Origin: an uncultured Oscillospiraceae bacterium
GTDB lineage: Bacteria > Bacillota > Clostridia > Oscillospirales > Acutalibacteraceae
Direction: 5' to 3'
DNA: 64,000 nt
Assembly: GCA_900541975.1 (NCBI GenBank)
Contig: UQLR01000010.1
Span: 28,283 to 92,282 of the forward strand
This document shows positions 9,274-17,162 of this stretch, piece after piece. Every line of letters starts with the position of its first letter. The first letter of the stretch is position 1. The notes below the pieces were generated by a model. It ran no database searches. It saw nothing but the letters and a program-made list of their open reading frames with translations, and was not told the origin of the DNA. A program made the translations under genes and the position numbers.

Positions 9274-10896
9274 ATGCAAAGAAATATTTTTCTGCGGGTG
9301 GTAGACGATAAAATTTTTACCGCAGATGACAAAATTGGGTATCAGGAAGAGCATAATGCAGCCAGACTGATTTTTGATTTGCCGGAACCTTGGATCGACC
9401 CGGCATATGTTTATATTTTAAATTTGATGGTAGGAAAAAAGCGGTATTTTTCCGAGGCAAAAAAATTTCCTGTAACATTTGACATACCACAGGGGTTAAT
9501 GGAAGAAGGCAATATCTACATACAGCTGCAGGCAAACCAAGAGGACAAGTTCATCAGAAAAACAGAAATAAAGCGGCTGCGTGTAAAGCCAAGTATTCAT
9601 GGCGATACACAGGTGGAGAATCAGCTTTCCGGTTTGATTGATCAGGCCATAAACCGCTTTTACAACGCCCTTGAAAATTTTCAAAAAGGCCCGATTACAA
9701 TGGAATATTTGGCGTCGGATGTAAAGGAAAAATTTATGCTGTATGAGGAAACAGAACCGGGGGAAGCCGGGGAAAATTTGTACGATCCACAAAAGGTGAT
9801 TTCCGGAAAATACTATGTACAGGGCGTTTTAACGGCCAATGCATATGTAGATACCATGCCGTTATTGGCCGTTACAGAGGGGGATCGCATTGCCGCCAGC
9901 AGCTTTCAAATGGAATCACAATACTCTACTGTCGGTGGGGGGATCAGGGTTGGCTTGTTCCAGGACAACACATGGGTAAAGGATTTGTCGGCAGCGGAGG
10001 TTTATGGAAAAGACTACATTGAAATTCCGGAAGGGGTTAACCAAATTGCCGTTCCATATTGGAAGGATGATGTAAGCCGTACCTTATATTGGTACACAGA
10101 GTCGCAAACAACCACCCCGCCCTCTCAAACACCTATGAAGGGAACAAGTGCAATTGAGATTGCACTTGAAGCGAAGCAGCAGGTAGACAATATAACGGCA
10201 TCTTTACGTGGTAAGCGGGTATCTGTTTTAGGTGACAGCATCAGCACATTTGCGGGTTATATTCCAGCAGGGAATCGGGCAAGGTATCCGCAAAGTAATC
10301 TGCTGACGGATGTGGATTTAACCTGGTGGAAACGGTTACTTGACAAAAACGGCATGGTTTTGGGTATCAATGAATCGTGGGCCGGTTCGCTTGTTTCCTG
10401 GGATGGATCAGAGGGAACAGATATTGGCGCAGATAAGCATATTGCATCCAGTACACGTATACAACATTTGGGAGATAACGGCCAGCCTGACTATATCCTT
10501 GTTTTTGGTGGCACAAACGACGTTTCCAGAAAAGTGGAGCTTGGAACGTTTTCATATGATGACCCGACGAAGCTGACAGATGTGCAGATAAAAAATCTTC
10601 TGGTTGCAACCTTTGCCGACGCATATAGAGCCATGTTGATTCGTTTGCTGAAATGGTATCCAAAGGCGCATGTAATATGTATTTTACCTCTGTATACTTC
10701 GCAGACAGATGGTGCAAATCTTGATCGGTACAATGAGGTTATAAAAGAGGAATGTGACTTTTTTGGTGTGCCGGTTGTAGACACCCGGACAGCAGGGATT
10801 ACGATGTTTAATCGATCGCTGTATTTGCCGGATGGCATACACCCAAATGCTGCGGGCATGCAGCTCATATGTAACTGTGTGCAGCGGCGTTTATAA
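9274..10896 (+). CDS. Phage baseplate/tail-fibre protein with C-terminal SGNH hydrolase
   Basis: This is a 540-residue fusion. The N-terminal ~115 residues resemble BppU-type upper baseplate proteins, which attach receptor-binding proteins to the tail. The C-terminal half (about 310-540) is an SGNH/GDSL hydrolase: block I GDSIS with Ser322, block III GGTND (Asn415) and block V DGIHPN giving Asp520 and His523 of the triad. Such domains deacetylate or de-esterify surface polysaccharides, so this is probably a host-surface depolymerising or receptor-processing fibre. A Pro/Thr-rich segment near 285-295 may be the hinge. It starts 71 bases after the giant protein behind GGGAGGGGG and precedes the lysis genes. 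Confidence 0.88.
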   Translation: MQRNIFLRVVDDKIFTADDKIGYQEEHNAARLIFDLPEPWIDPAYVYILNLMVGKKRYFSEAKKFPVTFDIPQGLMEEGNIYIQLQANQEDKFIRKTEIKRLRVKPSIHGDTQVENQLSGLIDQAINRFYNALENFQKGPITMEYLASDVKEKFMLYEETEPGEAGENLYDPQKVISGKYYVQGVLTANAYVDTMPLLAVTEGDRIAASSFQMESQYSTVGGGIRVGLFQDNTWVKDLSAAEVYGKDYIEIPEGVNQIAVPYWKDDVSRTLYWYTESQTTTPPSQTPMKGTSAIEIALEAKQQVDNITASLRGKRVSVLGDSISTFAGYIPAGNRARYPQSNLLTDVDLTWWKRLLDKNGMVLGINESWAGSLVSWDGSEGTDIGADKHIASSTRIQHLGDNGQPDYILVFGGTNDVSRKVELGTFSYDDPTKLTDVQIKNLLVATFADAYRAMLIRLLKWYPKAHVICILPLYTSQTDGANLDRYNEVIKEECDFFGVPVVDTRTAGITMFNRSLYLPDGIHPNAAGMQLICNCVQRRL

Positions 10897-10932
10897 ATAG
10901 AAAATCTAAAAACGAAGAAAGGGATGAAAAAA

Positions 10933-11664
10933 GTGGCAACACAAAGAGAAACCGTGATTGCCCTTGCAAAAAAAGAATTGGGCTATAAAGAAAGCTCCAA
11001 CGGCTGGACCAAGTTTGGACAGTGGTTTGCAGAATATATGCATTGTGAAAACCAGGGATTTGAAAACGCCGACTGGTGCGCTATGTTCTGCGCATGGTGC
11101 ATGCAGAAGGCCGGACTTACTTCCGGCCAGACGGTCTTCACGGCAAGCGCAGGCCCCACAGGCGAAGCGCTTTGGAAGAACAAGGGGCTTTGGAAAAATG
11201 CATCCTATACGCCAAAGGTGGGCGACCTGATCCATTTTACCTGGGGACACGTGGGGCTGGTGGAAAAGGTAAGCGGCAATACCGTACATACGATTGAAGG
11301 CAATTACAGCAACACGGTTGCACAGCGCAGCTACAGCTTAAGCTACAGCAAGATACGCGGCTATGCCGCGCCAAAATACAAGGAGGAAAGCGGGGAAAAT
11401 TATATGGAAGTTGCAAAAGGCGACATCAACAATTTTGCGTACAGTGTAAAATCAGACCTAAAATACCTAAAGCTGCTGGGGTACATCAAGACGTCTGTTG
11501 ACGACAAAACGGGGTATGGAACAGGGTCTGAAAAGGCCGTCAAAGAATTCCAGGAAAAGGCCGGGCTTACAGTTGACGGAATCGTCGGGGAGAAAACCCT
11601 GCGTAAAATGCGAGAGGTTATTACAAAGCAGCTCAACACCGCAAAATCTGCGCTTGGTGCGTAA
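10933..11664 (+). CDS. Phage endolysin: CHAP domain plus peptidoglycan-binding domain
   Basis: The N-terminal ~150 residues form a CHAP/NlpC-P60-like peptidase with the catalytic cysteine in DWCAMFCAWC and a downstream GHVGLVEK histidine motif. The C-terminal ~60 residues form a PG_binding_1 repeat (AVKEFQEKAGLTVDGIVG). It would cut peptidoglycan cross-bridges or the stem peptide during lysis. I chose the GTG at 10933 because the ribosome site AGAAAGGG ends 9 bases before it; the ATG at 10924 abuts that site with no spacing. There is no signal peptide, so export would rely on the holin genes that follow. Confidence 0.88.
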   Translation: MATQRETVIALAKKELGYKESSNGWTKFGQWFAEYMHCENQGFENADWCAMFCAWCMQKAGLTSGQTVFTASAGPTGEALWKNKGLWKNASYTPKVGDLIHFTWGHVGLVEKVSGNTVHTIEGNYSNTVAQRSYSLSYSKIRGYAAPKYKEESGENYMEVAKGDINNFAYSVKSDLKYLKLLGYIKTSVDDKTGYGTGSEKAVKEFQEKAGLTVDGIVGEKTLRKMREVITKQLNTAKSALGA

Positions 11665-11678
11665 GGCGGTGGGCGTGG

Positions 11679-11957
11679 TTGGGAATTCTGGAGCTTGGTG
11701 CATATGCAAGTGCCATTGGCGCTACAGTCGCCATAGTTGCAATGGTGGCAAAAGCATACTGTACGTTCAAGCGCATGGAGCGGCATCAAAAAGAAAACTA
11801 CTTAACATGCCTGAAGCTTGTCATTATGTCTGAAAAAATACCGTTGACAGAAAGAATAGAAGCGGGGCATAAATACATAGCGCTGGGTGGAAACGGCGCA
11901 ATACGAAAGCATTATGAAGCATTAATAAAAGAATACGGGAAGGAGACAAATGAATGA
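11679..11957 (+). CDS. Small phage membrane protein of the lysis module
   Basis: This 92-residue protein starts at a TTG, with AAGGCGGTG about 7 bases upstream. One N-terminal transmembrane helix (about 5-27) is followed by a charged cytoplasmic segment (YLTCLKLVIMSEKIPLTER, then a Lys/Glu-rich tail). Similar phage proteins lie between endolysin and holin in clostridial prophages and are often mislabelled as transporter fragments. It overlaps the holin start, so the two are probably translated together. A role as accessory holin or lysis regulator is inferred from position only. Confidence 0.7.
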   Translation: MGILELGAYASAIGATVAIVAMVAKAYCTFKRMERHQKENYLTCLKLVIMSEKIPLTERIEAGHKYIALGGNGAIRKHYEALIKEYGKETNE

Positions 11958-12205
11958 ATATTAACTGGAAAGTAAGATTGCGCAGCGGCCCTTTTTGGTT
12001 GGGGCTTATATCACTTGTATTAACGCTTGTCTATACACTGTTCAACATGGCAGGTGTGATTCCGGCGTTTGATCAAAAAGAAATATTAGACATTGCCGTA
12101 ATGCTCTTGCAAATACTGGCGTTTGTGGGGGTTGTCAGCGATCCGACCACGAAGGGCGTAAGCGACAGCGCGCAGGCGATGACATATGAGAAACCAGTGA
12201 AGTAA
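11954..12205 (+). CDS. phiLC3-family phage holin
   Basis: This 83-residue protein has two transmembrane helices (about 13-33 and 45-66). It carries the typical motifs of phiLC3/phage_holin_1 proteins: an N-terminal NINWKVRLRSGPFW and a C-terminal VVSDPTTKGVSDS followed by a short polar tail. Holins of this family form membrane lesions that release the endolysin at a set time. The start overlaps the previous gene by four bases. A strong terminator follows, marking the end of the prophage late operon. Confidence 0.9.
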   Translation: MNINWKVRLRSGPFWLGLISLVLTLVYTLFNMAGVIPAFDQKEILDIAVMLLQILAFVGVVSDPTTKGVSDSAQAMTYEKPVK

Positions 12206-12256
12206 TACGTGTTGCCCTCTGGATATAAGCCGAATCAGTAAGATTGAACAATAGAC

Positions 12257-12302
12257 AAAAGCCCCCTGATGTAGAAAATAAATCGACATCATGGGGCTTT
12301 TG
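12257..12302 (+). terminator. Terminator of the prophage late operon
   Basis: An inverted repeat pairs AAAAGCCCC-TGATGT with ACATCA-GGGGCTTTT across a 13-base loop, with one unpaired base on each side. Both ends carry an A/T tract, so it could stop transcription from either direction. It lies 50 bases after the holin stop. Confidence 0.8.
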
Positions 12303-12683
12303 CTATATAAAAGATACTGGATAAATATCAAAAAACATGTGCAAAGATTATTTGGATACAATGAGTAGAGAAATCACGGAAAGAGATTATAGATTTTCTG
12401 GAATTTTACAAGCAGTAGGTCAAAATTTGACCATATTTAGACAATACTTGCCAGCTTAATAAGGAAATATATAGAGAGAAATTTATATAATAATAGTGTA
12501 TACAGCTTGGTAATAGGGTGTTGATCTATTTTGTTTATTAAAATTATACGACTTTTGATAAAAAAAACAACAAAAAAATCACAAAGAAAAGAAAAAAGTG
12601 AAAAAAATTTACAAAAAAACAGTGCACTCTGGTTTATTTCATGCTATAATGCAGTTGAAGAAAGTATGGAAGAGGATGTAAAT
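12303..12683. other. AT-rich non-coding stretch before the Panacea gene
   Basis: About 380 AT-rich bases hold no convincing gene. A longer in-frame extension of the next gene back to 12531 is very Lys-rich, lacks a good ribosome site and overlaps the promoter, so I do not treat it as coding. The composition differs from the phage genes on the left and may mark a recent insertion or the prophage border. Confidence 0.5.
12642..12650 (+). promoter_or_regulatory. Extended -10 promoter for the Panacea operon
   Basis: TGCTATAAT is a perfect extended -10 (TGN-TATAAT) located 34 bases before the ATG at 12684. The region 17 bases upstream has no good -35, which is typical of extended -10 promoters. 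Toxin-antitoxin operators often overlap such promoters, but no clear palindrome is visible here. Confidence 0.6.
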
Positions 12684-13133
12684 ATGGATGTAAAGAACTT
12701 ATCAAGATATATAATAGGAAAGTTCCAGGAAAAGGAAATACAAATTACTAATTTAAAGTTACAGAAAATTTTGTATTATGTACAAGGATATTTTTTGAAA
12801 AAATATCATCGTGCTGCGTTTGCTTCTTCCATATTTAATTGGCCTTATGGGCCAGTTGTTAAAGAAGCATATTTTGAATATAGTGACAATGGGGCAAGAC
12901 CCATAACTACAACAACAATTTCAACGGATATAAACGGTATAACTGAAACGGATAAAAAAATAATTAATGCCATTCTTGAGAAAACATACTATGAATCTGC
13001 TTCAAAACTTGTAGAAAAAACACATAATGAGATGCCTTGGAAATCAACGGTAACGGGTCAAGAAATATCTATACAGTCCATAAATAGCTTTTTTAGAAAC
13101 TATGATCCATTAAATATAGGAGATAAAATTTAA
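12684..13133 (+). CDS. Panacea-domain (SocA-like/DUF4065) protein, probable antitoxin
   Basis: This 149-residue protein carries the SocA/GepA-like Panacea signature: ITNLKLQKILYYVQGYFL near residues 19-36, then FNWPYGPVV at about 51-60. Panacea proteins are known as antitoxins (PanA) that neutralise many unrelated toxins, and relatives occur as phage-linked proteins. I chose the ATG at 12684 because AGAGGA sits 7 bases upstream; longer versions from 12531 or 12666 lack this. Its stop codon TAA overlaps the ATG of the next gene by one base, implying coupled translation. It has no signal peptide or membrane helix and should be cytoplasmic. The antitoxin role is inferred from family and gene arrangement. 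Confidence 0.82.
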   Translation: MDVKNLSRYIIGKFQEKEIQITNLKLQKILYYVQGYFLKKYHRAAFASSIFNWPYGPVVKEAYFEYSDNGARPITTTTISTDINGITETDKKIINAILEKTYYESASKLVEKTHNEMPWKSTVTGQEISIQSINSFFRNYDPLNIGDKI

Positions 13134-13981
13134 TGGATACATTAGAAAAATTAAAAGAGAGAACAGATATTGATGTTACAGAATTTCTTCAAGCTATTTC
13201 TGAATATTCGGTTATTGCAAAAATTGAACAAAACGATACCTCTATATATAGCGACATATTTCATGTGTTAGAAATTGTTTATAAAGATAATAAATATAGA
13301 CATTCATATTTTGAAATCTCTTGTTTTTTAGAAAATGAGCTGTTGCTAGATCAACGAGATGAATTGAATGAAACTATGCTTAAAATTTTAGACGAATCAG
13401 AAAGAAGGTTAAAGCAAAATCAAATTAAGCAAGAATTACAAAAAAAGATTCTAAAATTATCAGACCATATATCTTTAGAAACATTAAGGCTGTCTAGAAT
13501 GGATAAAATTAAATATATAGGCGATCAAACATCAGAAAAGATAGCAAAGAATAATGAGCTAATCGGTGAATATAAGAAAAAAGTAAAAAATTTTGAAAAG
13601 AAAATTAATAATGCAAATGCTCACGCAATAACCATATTAGGTATATTTTCCGGTTTGGTAATAGGTTTTGCGACAGGAAGTGATTTATTAATAGCAGCAA
13701 TAAGTGATATTAATTCACCAATTTATAAAATTGCCTTAATTATATTGATAGTAGGTTTTGTTTTATTTAATGTGGTTTTTCTATTAATGTATTGCATATC
13801 TAAGGTATCAGGATTTTCTGTATCAACTCAATGCGCAAATGAGTCTTGTTTTGATTGTTCCAAGTGCAAATTTGCTATTACACGATTAAAACGAAAATAT
13901 CCGCTGGTATTTTGGTACAATATAATAACCATATTTTCTATTATATGTGTTTTTGTTTTAAAGTATATGGTAAAAATTTAA
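13133..13981 (+). CDS. Three-TM coiled-coil membrane protein with Cys4 cluster; candidate PanT toxin
   Basis: I do not recognise this 282-residue protein. Residues 1-160 are soluble, strongly helical and charged, with a coiled coil at about 90-160. Transmembrane segments follow at about 164-190, 198-221 and 259-278. Between TM2 and TM3 lie four cysteines (234, 239, 242, 245) in a C-x4-C-x2-C-x2-C pattern that could bind zinc or a metal cluster. The ATG overlaps the stop of the Panacea gene, the usual antitoxin-first arrangement of PanA-PanT pairs, some of whose toxins act on membranes. The toxin or defence role is an inference; alternatives are a membrane sensor or a phage exclusion protein. 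Codons are more AT-rich than in the core genes of the window. Confidence 0.7.
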   Translation: MDTLEKLKERTDIDVTEFLQAISEYSVIAKIEQNDTSIYSDIFHVLEIVYKDNKYRHSYFEISCFLENELLLDQRDELNETMLKILDESERRLKQNQIKQELQKKILKLSDHISLETLRLSRMDKIKYIGDQTSEKIAKNNELIGEYKKKVKNFEKKINNANAHAITILGIFSGLVIGFATGSDLLIAAISDINSPIYKIALIILIVGFVLFNVVFLLMYCISKVSGFSVSTQCANESCFDCSKCKFAITRLKRKYPLVFWYNIITIFSIICVFVLKYMVKI

Positions 13982-13994
13982 TATTATTTTATCT

Positions 13995-14029
13995 CTCCGT
14001 AGCAATGGTGATTGTTACGGAGTTTCTTT
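13995..14029 (+). terminator. Terminator after the Panacea operon
   Basis: CTCCGTAGCAAT pairs with ATTGTTACGGAG (one G-T pair) around a GGTG loop, followed by TTTCTTT. It begins 14 bases after the membrane-protein stop and separates this operon from the CRISPR leader. Confidence 0.75.
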
Positions 14030-14379
14030 AGCGATTAGTTTTTATTACCAATTTACACACTGTTTATACCAGTTTTCACAAAATTATATACAGCGCTGCA
14101 GAAAAGTGTTATTTTGGTAGAGAAAGGGAAAGAGAGTGGTGCCAATGTATATTTTACCAAAGATTACAATTTATTTTGTAAAAAATACACTTTTACAGTG
14201 AAAAACTAGTGCGAACGACAAGCAAACATACAATTGCTGGCAGCTTCGCACCGGCCTTTTAGACAAACGCTATCTATTTAAAGGCTGTGTGAGGTAAGAT
14301 AAGCGGGCATAAACCGCAGTGATTTTGCGTTTTTACAAATTGGCTGTAGATTTTGTATGTGTTTTTGTTGTCTTTTGCT
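14030..14379 (+). promoter_or_regulatory. CRISPR leader, type I-C-like
   Basis: This AT-rich non-coding stretch lies directly before the first repeat. It contains GTGCGAAC at 14209-14216 and TTCGCACC at 14245-14252, an inverted pair flanking a CAAGC...GCTGG core. This resembles the conserved block I associate with type I-C leaders. It is on the intact-repeat side of the array, while degenerate repeats are at the far end, so transcription and spacer acquisition should run from here rightwards. No cas gene precedes it; the Panacea operon lies where cas2 would usually be. Confidence 0.7.
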
Positions 14380-16301
14380 GTCGCTCTCCGCATGGAGAGC
14401 GTGGGTAGAAATTTTTGAGTTGCGTTAACTGGTCGTCCAAACCAACGTCGCTCTCCGCATGGAGAGCGTGGGTAGAAATCAGCTCGTTATATTTTGTCCG
14501 GTCAATAATATTCTCAACGTCGCTCTCCGCATGGAGAGCGTGGGTAGAAATATCCTGCAGCTGCGTAATTTTTGCTTGAAGGCTTGTCGCTCTCCGCATG
14601 GAGAGCGTGGGTAGAAATAAGCGAGCTTGTGTAAATTGGGGGATTGGGCGTGGTCGCTCTCCGCATGGAGAGCGTGGGTAGAAATTTTGCTCCTTCTGCC
14701 ATTTCCTTTGCGGTGCCTTTGTCGCTCTCCGCATGGAGAGCGTGGGTAGAAATGCAGTTTGACGGTAAACCCTGCGTTAGACACGCCAGTCGCTCTCCGC
14801 ATGGAGAGCGTGGGTAGAAATTCCGGTAAAACCGGGTCATCTTTACCTGTCTCACGGTCGCTCTCCGCATGGAGAGCGTGGGTAGAAATCAACATGCCGG
14901 TAAGCTCTATGTACTGCTCCTGGTCGCTCTCCGCATGGAGAGCGTGGGTAGAAATGTATTTGGATTATGTTTGAACAAATGATTCAAGACGTCGCTCTCC
15001 GCATGGAGAGCGTGGGTAGAAATGCTGTTTAACGGATTAAACCAGCTGCTAAAACGGTCGCTCTCCGCATGGAGAGCGTGGGTAGAAATTCAGAACAGCC
15101 GTAAAAATACCGCATTTTTAGTTGTCGCTCTCCGCATGGAGAGCGTGGGTAGAAATATTTTTTTACCACAACCTTAATGTGGTCTACGTGTCGCTCTCCG
15201 CATGGAGAGCGTGGGTAGAAATATGCTGGCTTAACAGTGTATCAATTTGTTCCGCTGTCGCTCTCCGCATGGAGAGCGTGGGTAGAAATATCTTTACGCC
15301 TCCTTATTATCTATATAAGGTCAGTCGCTCTCCGCATGGAGAGCGTGGGTAGAAATATCCTAAACCCTATAGACAATTATCGACAATATGTCGCTCTCCG
15401 CATGGAGAGCGTGGGTAGAAATATCTGGTATAACATATTCTGCACCATCTACGCCTACGTCGCTCTCCGCATGGAGAGCGTGGGTAGAAATCCCCTTTTA
15501 TTTTAAATTAGCATACAGAACTGAATGTCGCTCTCCGCATGGAGAGCGTGGGTAGAAATTGATCGGTTTGCCCGTAACCGTGTAGACAGTGTAAGTCGCT
15601 CTCCGCATGGAGAGCGTGGGTAGAAATCGCTGCCCTTAACGCTTGAGGAAGTATTTATCAGGTCGCTCTCCGCATGGAGAGCGTGGGTAGAAATCCAGCT
15701 GCTCATCTGTGGCTGTTACCGTTTTTTTAACGTCGCTCTCCGCATGGAGAGCGTGGGTAGAAATCCTCCTCTTCTAGCCCTTGCTCTAAAAGTGCACGAG
15801 TCGCTCTCCGCATGGAGAGCGTGGGTAGAAATGGTCCTCTAACGAGGATATGATGGCCTCGCTCTGGTCGCTCTCCGCATGGAGAGCGTGGGTAGAAATT
15901 GTCATTTTGCGAGGCTCCTCAAGGCACCGCACAGTCGCTCTCCGCATGGAGAGCGTGGGTAGAAATGCTTGTGGAAGCTGTACCATTTGAACGATATGCA
16001 CGTCGCTCTCCGCATGGAGAGCGTGGGTAGAAATGCTTAGGCTAGTAAATAGCGCTTGATACAACCAGTCGCTCTCCGCATGGAGAGCGTGGGTAGAAAT
16101 TCCAATTTTTTGCGAAATCTTTTTGTCAATATCCGTCGCTCTCCGCATGGAGAGCGTGGGTAGAAATTCTTCTCATCAAAGTGCCGCCTCCCTCAAAACG
16201 AGTCGCTCTCCGCATGGAGAGCGTGGGTAGAAATCAGCTGCTTTTTTGTTTCGTTGGTTTTGTTAAAAGTCGCTCTCCGCATGGAGAGTGTGGGTAGAAA
16301 T
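14380..16301 (+). CRISPR. CRISPR array, 29 repeats and 28 spacers, type I-C-like repeat
   Basis: Counted by eye, there are 29 copies of a 33-base repeat that begins GTCGCTCTCCGCATGG and ends GTGGGTAGAAAT. The first is at 14380-14412 and the last at 16269-16301. Spacers are 33-39 bases, mostly 33-35. The repeat has an internal stem (CGCTCTCC/GGAGAGCG) and the GTCGC...GAAAT ends typical of type I-C. All repeats look identical except the last, which has GAGAGTG for GAGAGCG. That change and the leader-like block to the left set the orientation. The reverse complement of several spacers reads as open codons, as expected for phage-gene targets. I saw no match between spacers and the prophage in this window, though I could not search exhaustively. 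No cas genes occur on either side here. Confidence 0.97.
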
Positions 16302-16322
16302 TTAGTTTTGCTTATTTACAAT

Positions 16323-16356
16323 CAGACAGCACTCTCCGCATGGAGAGTGCTGTCTG
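16323..16356. repeat. Repeat-derived perfect hairpin ending the CRISPR array
   Basis: CAGACAGCACTCTCC and GGAGAGTGCTGTCTG are perfect 15-base inverted arms around GCAT. The core CTCTCCGCATGGAGAG equals the stem of the CRISPR repeat, here extended by seven extra pairs on each side. The right arm shares the GAGAGTG variant of the last repeat. It starts 21 bases after that repeat. There is no T-tract afterwards, so it is not a standard terminator. Confidence 0.85.
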
Positions 16357-16435
16357 GGTCTTCTATCTTGCATAATTTTATGATAAAGATTGTTTAGAAG
16401 ATCTGAAGGTTCTATTCTGTGAATCGGCGCAGTGT

Positions 16436-17098
16436 ATGATTGACAAGGCCAGCAATGTAAGAATCCGGGACGTAGACGTTATGACGGTCTATATCGATTT
16501 GGAGCCGGTGCCTTTCCATAAGGGCTTTTATTCTGTCGATATGACGTTTTTCTTCGATGTGGAGCTGGATGTTTTTATGGCGCCGGCAGCCATGCCTGTA
16601 AATGTAAAGGGTTTAAGTATCTTTAATAAAAAAGTGATCCTTTACGGCAGCGAGGGAAATGTTAAAATTTTCAGTTCGGACTTTAAGTTGGATGATCCAG
16701 ACATACCCAACGCGCCGGTTAAGAATTTGCCCAAGGCAAGCGTACAGGTGGCAAAGCCCATAGGGCTTTCCGCAAAGCTTTGCACGCGCAGAGAACCGTG
16801 CATCCCCTGTTGCAGGGTGCCGGAGTGCATTGTAAACCGCTACGGCGGAGAGTTGGGAGCAAAGGGTGAAAAAGACGTATATGTTACGATAGGAATCTTT
16901 ACAATTGTCCAGATAGAGCGCAATGTACAAATGCTTGTACCCACATATGATTTCTGCATTCCGGAAAAAGAATGCACCACTTCATCAGACAGCCCGTGCG
17001 AGATGTTTAACCGGCTGGATTTCCCGACAGACGAATTTTTTCCTCCGAAGGTAACGGATATCGGTGGAGAAAACTGCTGCTGCAAGCCCAAAGTATAA
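16436..17098 (+). CDS. Conserved Cys-rich protein of unknown function, 5' end apparently lost
   Basis: From the first ATG this is 220 residues, with no signal peptide or membrane helix. It resembles, from memory only, an uncharacterised clostridial family with motifs such as VPFHKGFYSVDMTFFF, SIFNKKVILYGSEGNVK and VPTYDFCIPEKEC. Eleven cysteines cluster at about 116-131 (CxxxxxCxxCC) and in the C-terminal CCC, suggesting metal binding or a disulfide-rich particle such as a spore-coat component; this is a guess. The reading frame stays open for 20 codons upstream of the ATG (16376-16435), and those codons look coding (DCLEDLKVLFCESAQC) but contain no ATG, GTG or TTG. There is also no ribosome site before 16436. 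The normal N-terminus therefore seems to have been cut off where the CRISPR array ends. Confidence 0.65.
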   Translation: MIDKASNVRIRDVDVMTVYIDLEPVPFHKGFYSVDMTFFFDVELDVFMAPAAMPVNVKGLSIFNKKVILYGSEGNVKIFSSDFKLDDPDIPNAPVKNLPKASVQVAKPIGLSAKLCTRREPCIPCCRVPECIVNRYGGELGAKGEKDVYVTIGIFTIVQIERNVQMLVPTYDFCIPEKECTTSSDSPCEMFNRLDFPTDEFFPPKVTDIGGENCCCKPKV

Positions 17099-17105
17099 AT
17101 TTTAT

Positions 17106-17148
17106 TAAAAACCGTCCGCATAGCTTCTTGCTTTACGGACGGTTTTTT
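17106..17148. terminator. Terminator between convergent genes
   Basis: AAAACCGTCCG pairs with CGGACGGTTTT and is flanked by an A-tract on the left and T6 on the right. It can therefore serve both the Cys-rich gene on the plus strand and the ferritin-like gene on the minus strand. Confidence 0.85.
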
Positions 17149-17162
17149 GCAGTGTTTTAACT

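Noticed and set aside
12531-12683. A 51-codon N-terminal extension of the Panacea protein
   Set aside because: It is a low-complexity Lys-rich stretch that covers the extended -10 promoter and lacks a ribosome site; the ATG at 12684 has AGAGGA at the right distance.
12206-14379. A prophage attachment site or integrase near the right prophage end
   Set aside because: No integrase gene or clear direct repeat could be found in the window; the left prophage end is outside it, so the border cannot be set.
14333-16148. Many short open frames on both strands inside the CRISPR array that share SLSAWRAWVEI or ISTHALHAESD
   Set aside because: They are translations of the 33-base repeats and disappear once the array is recognised.
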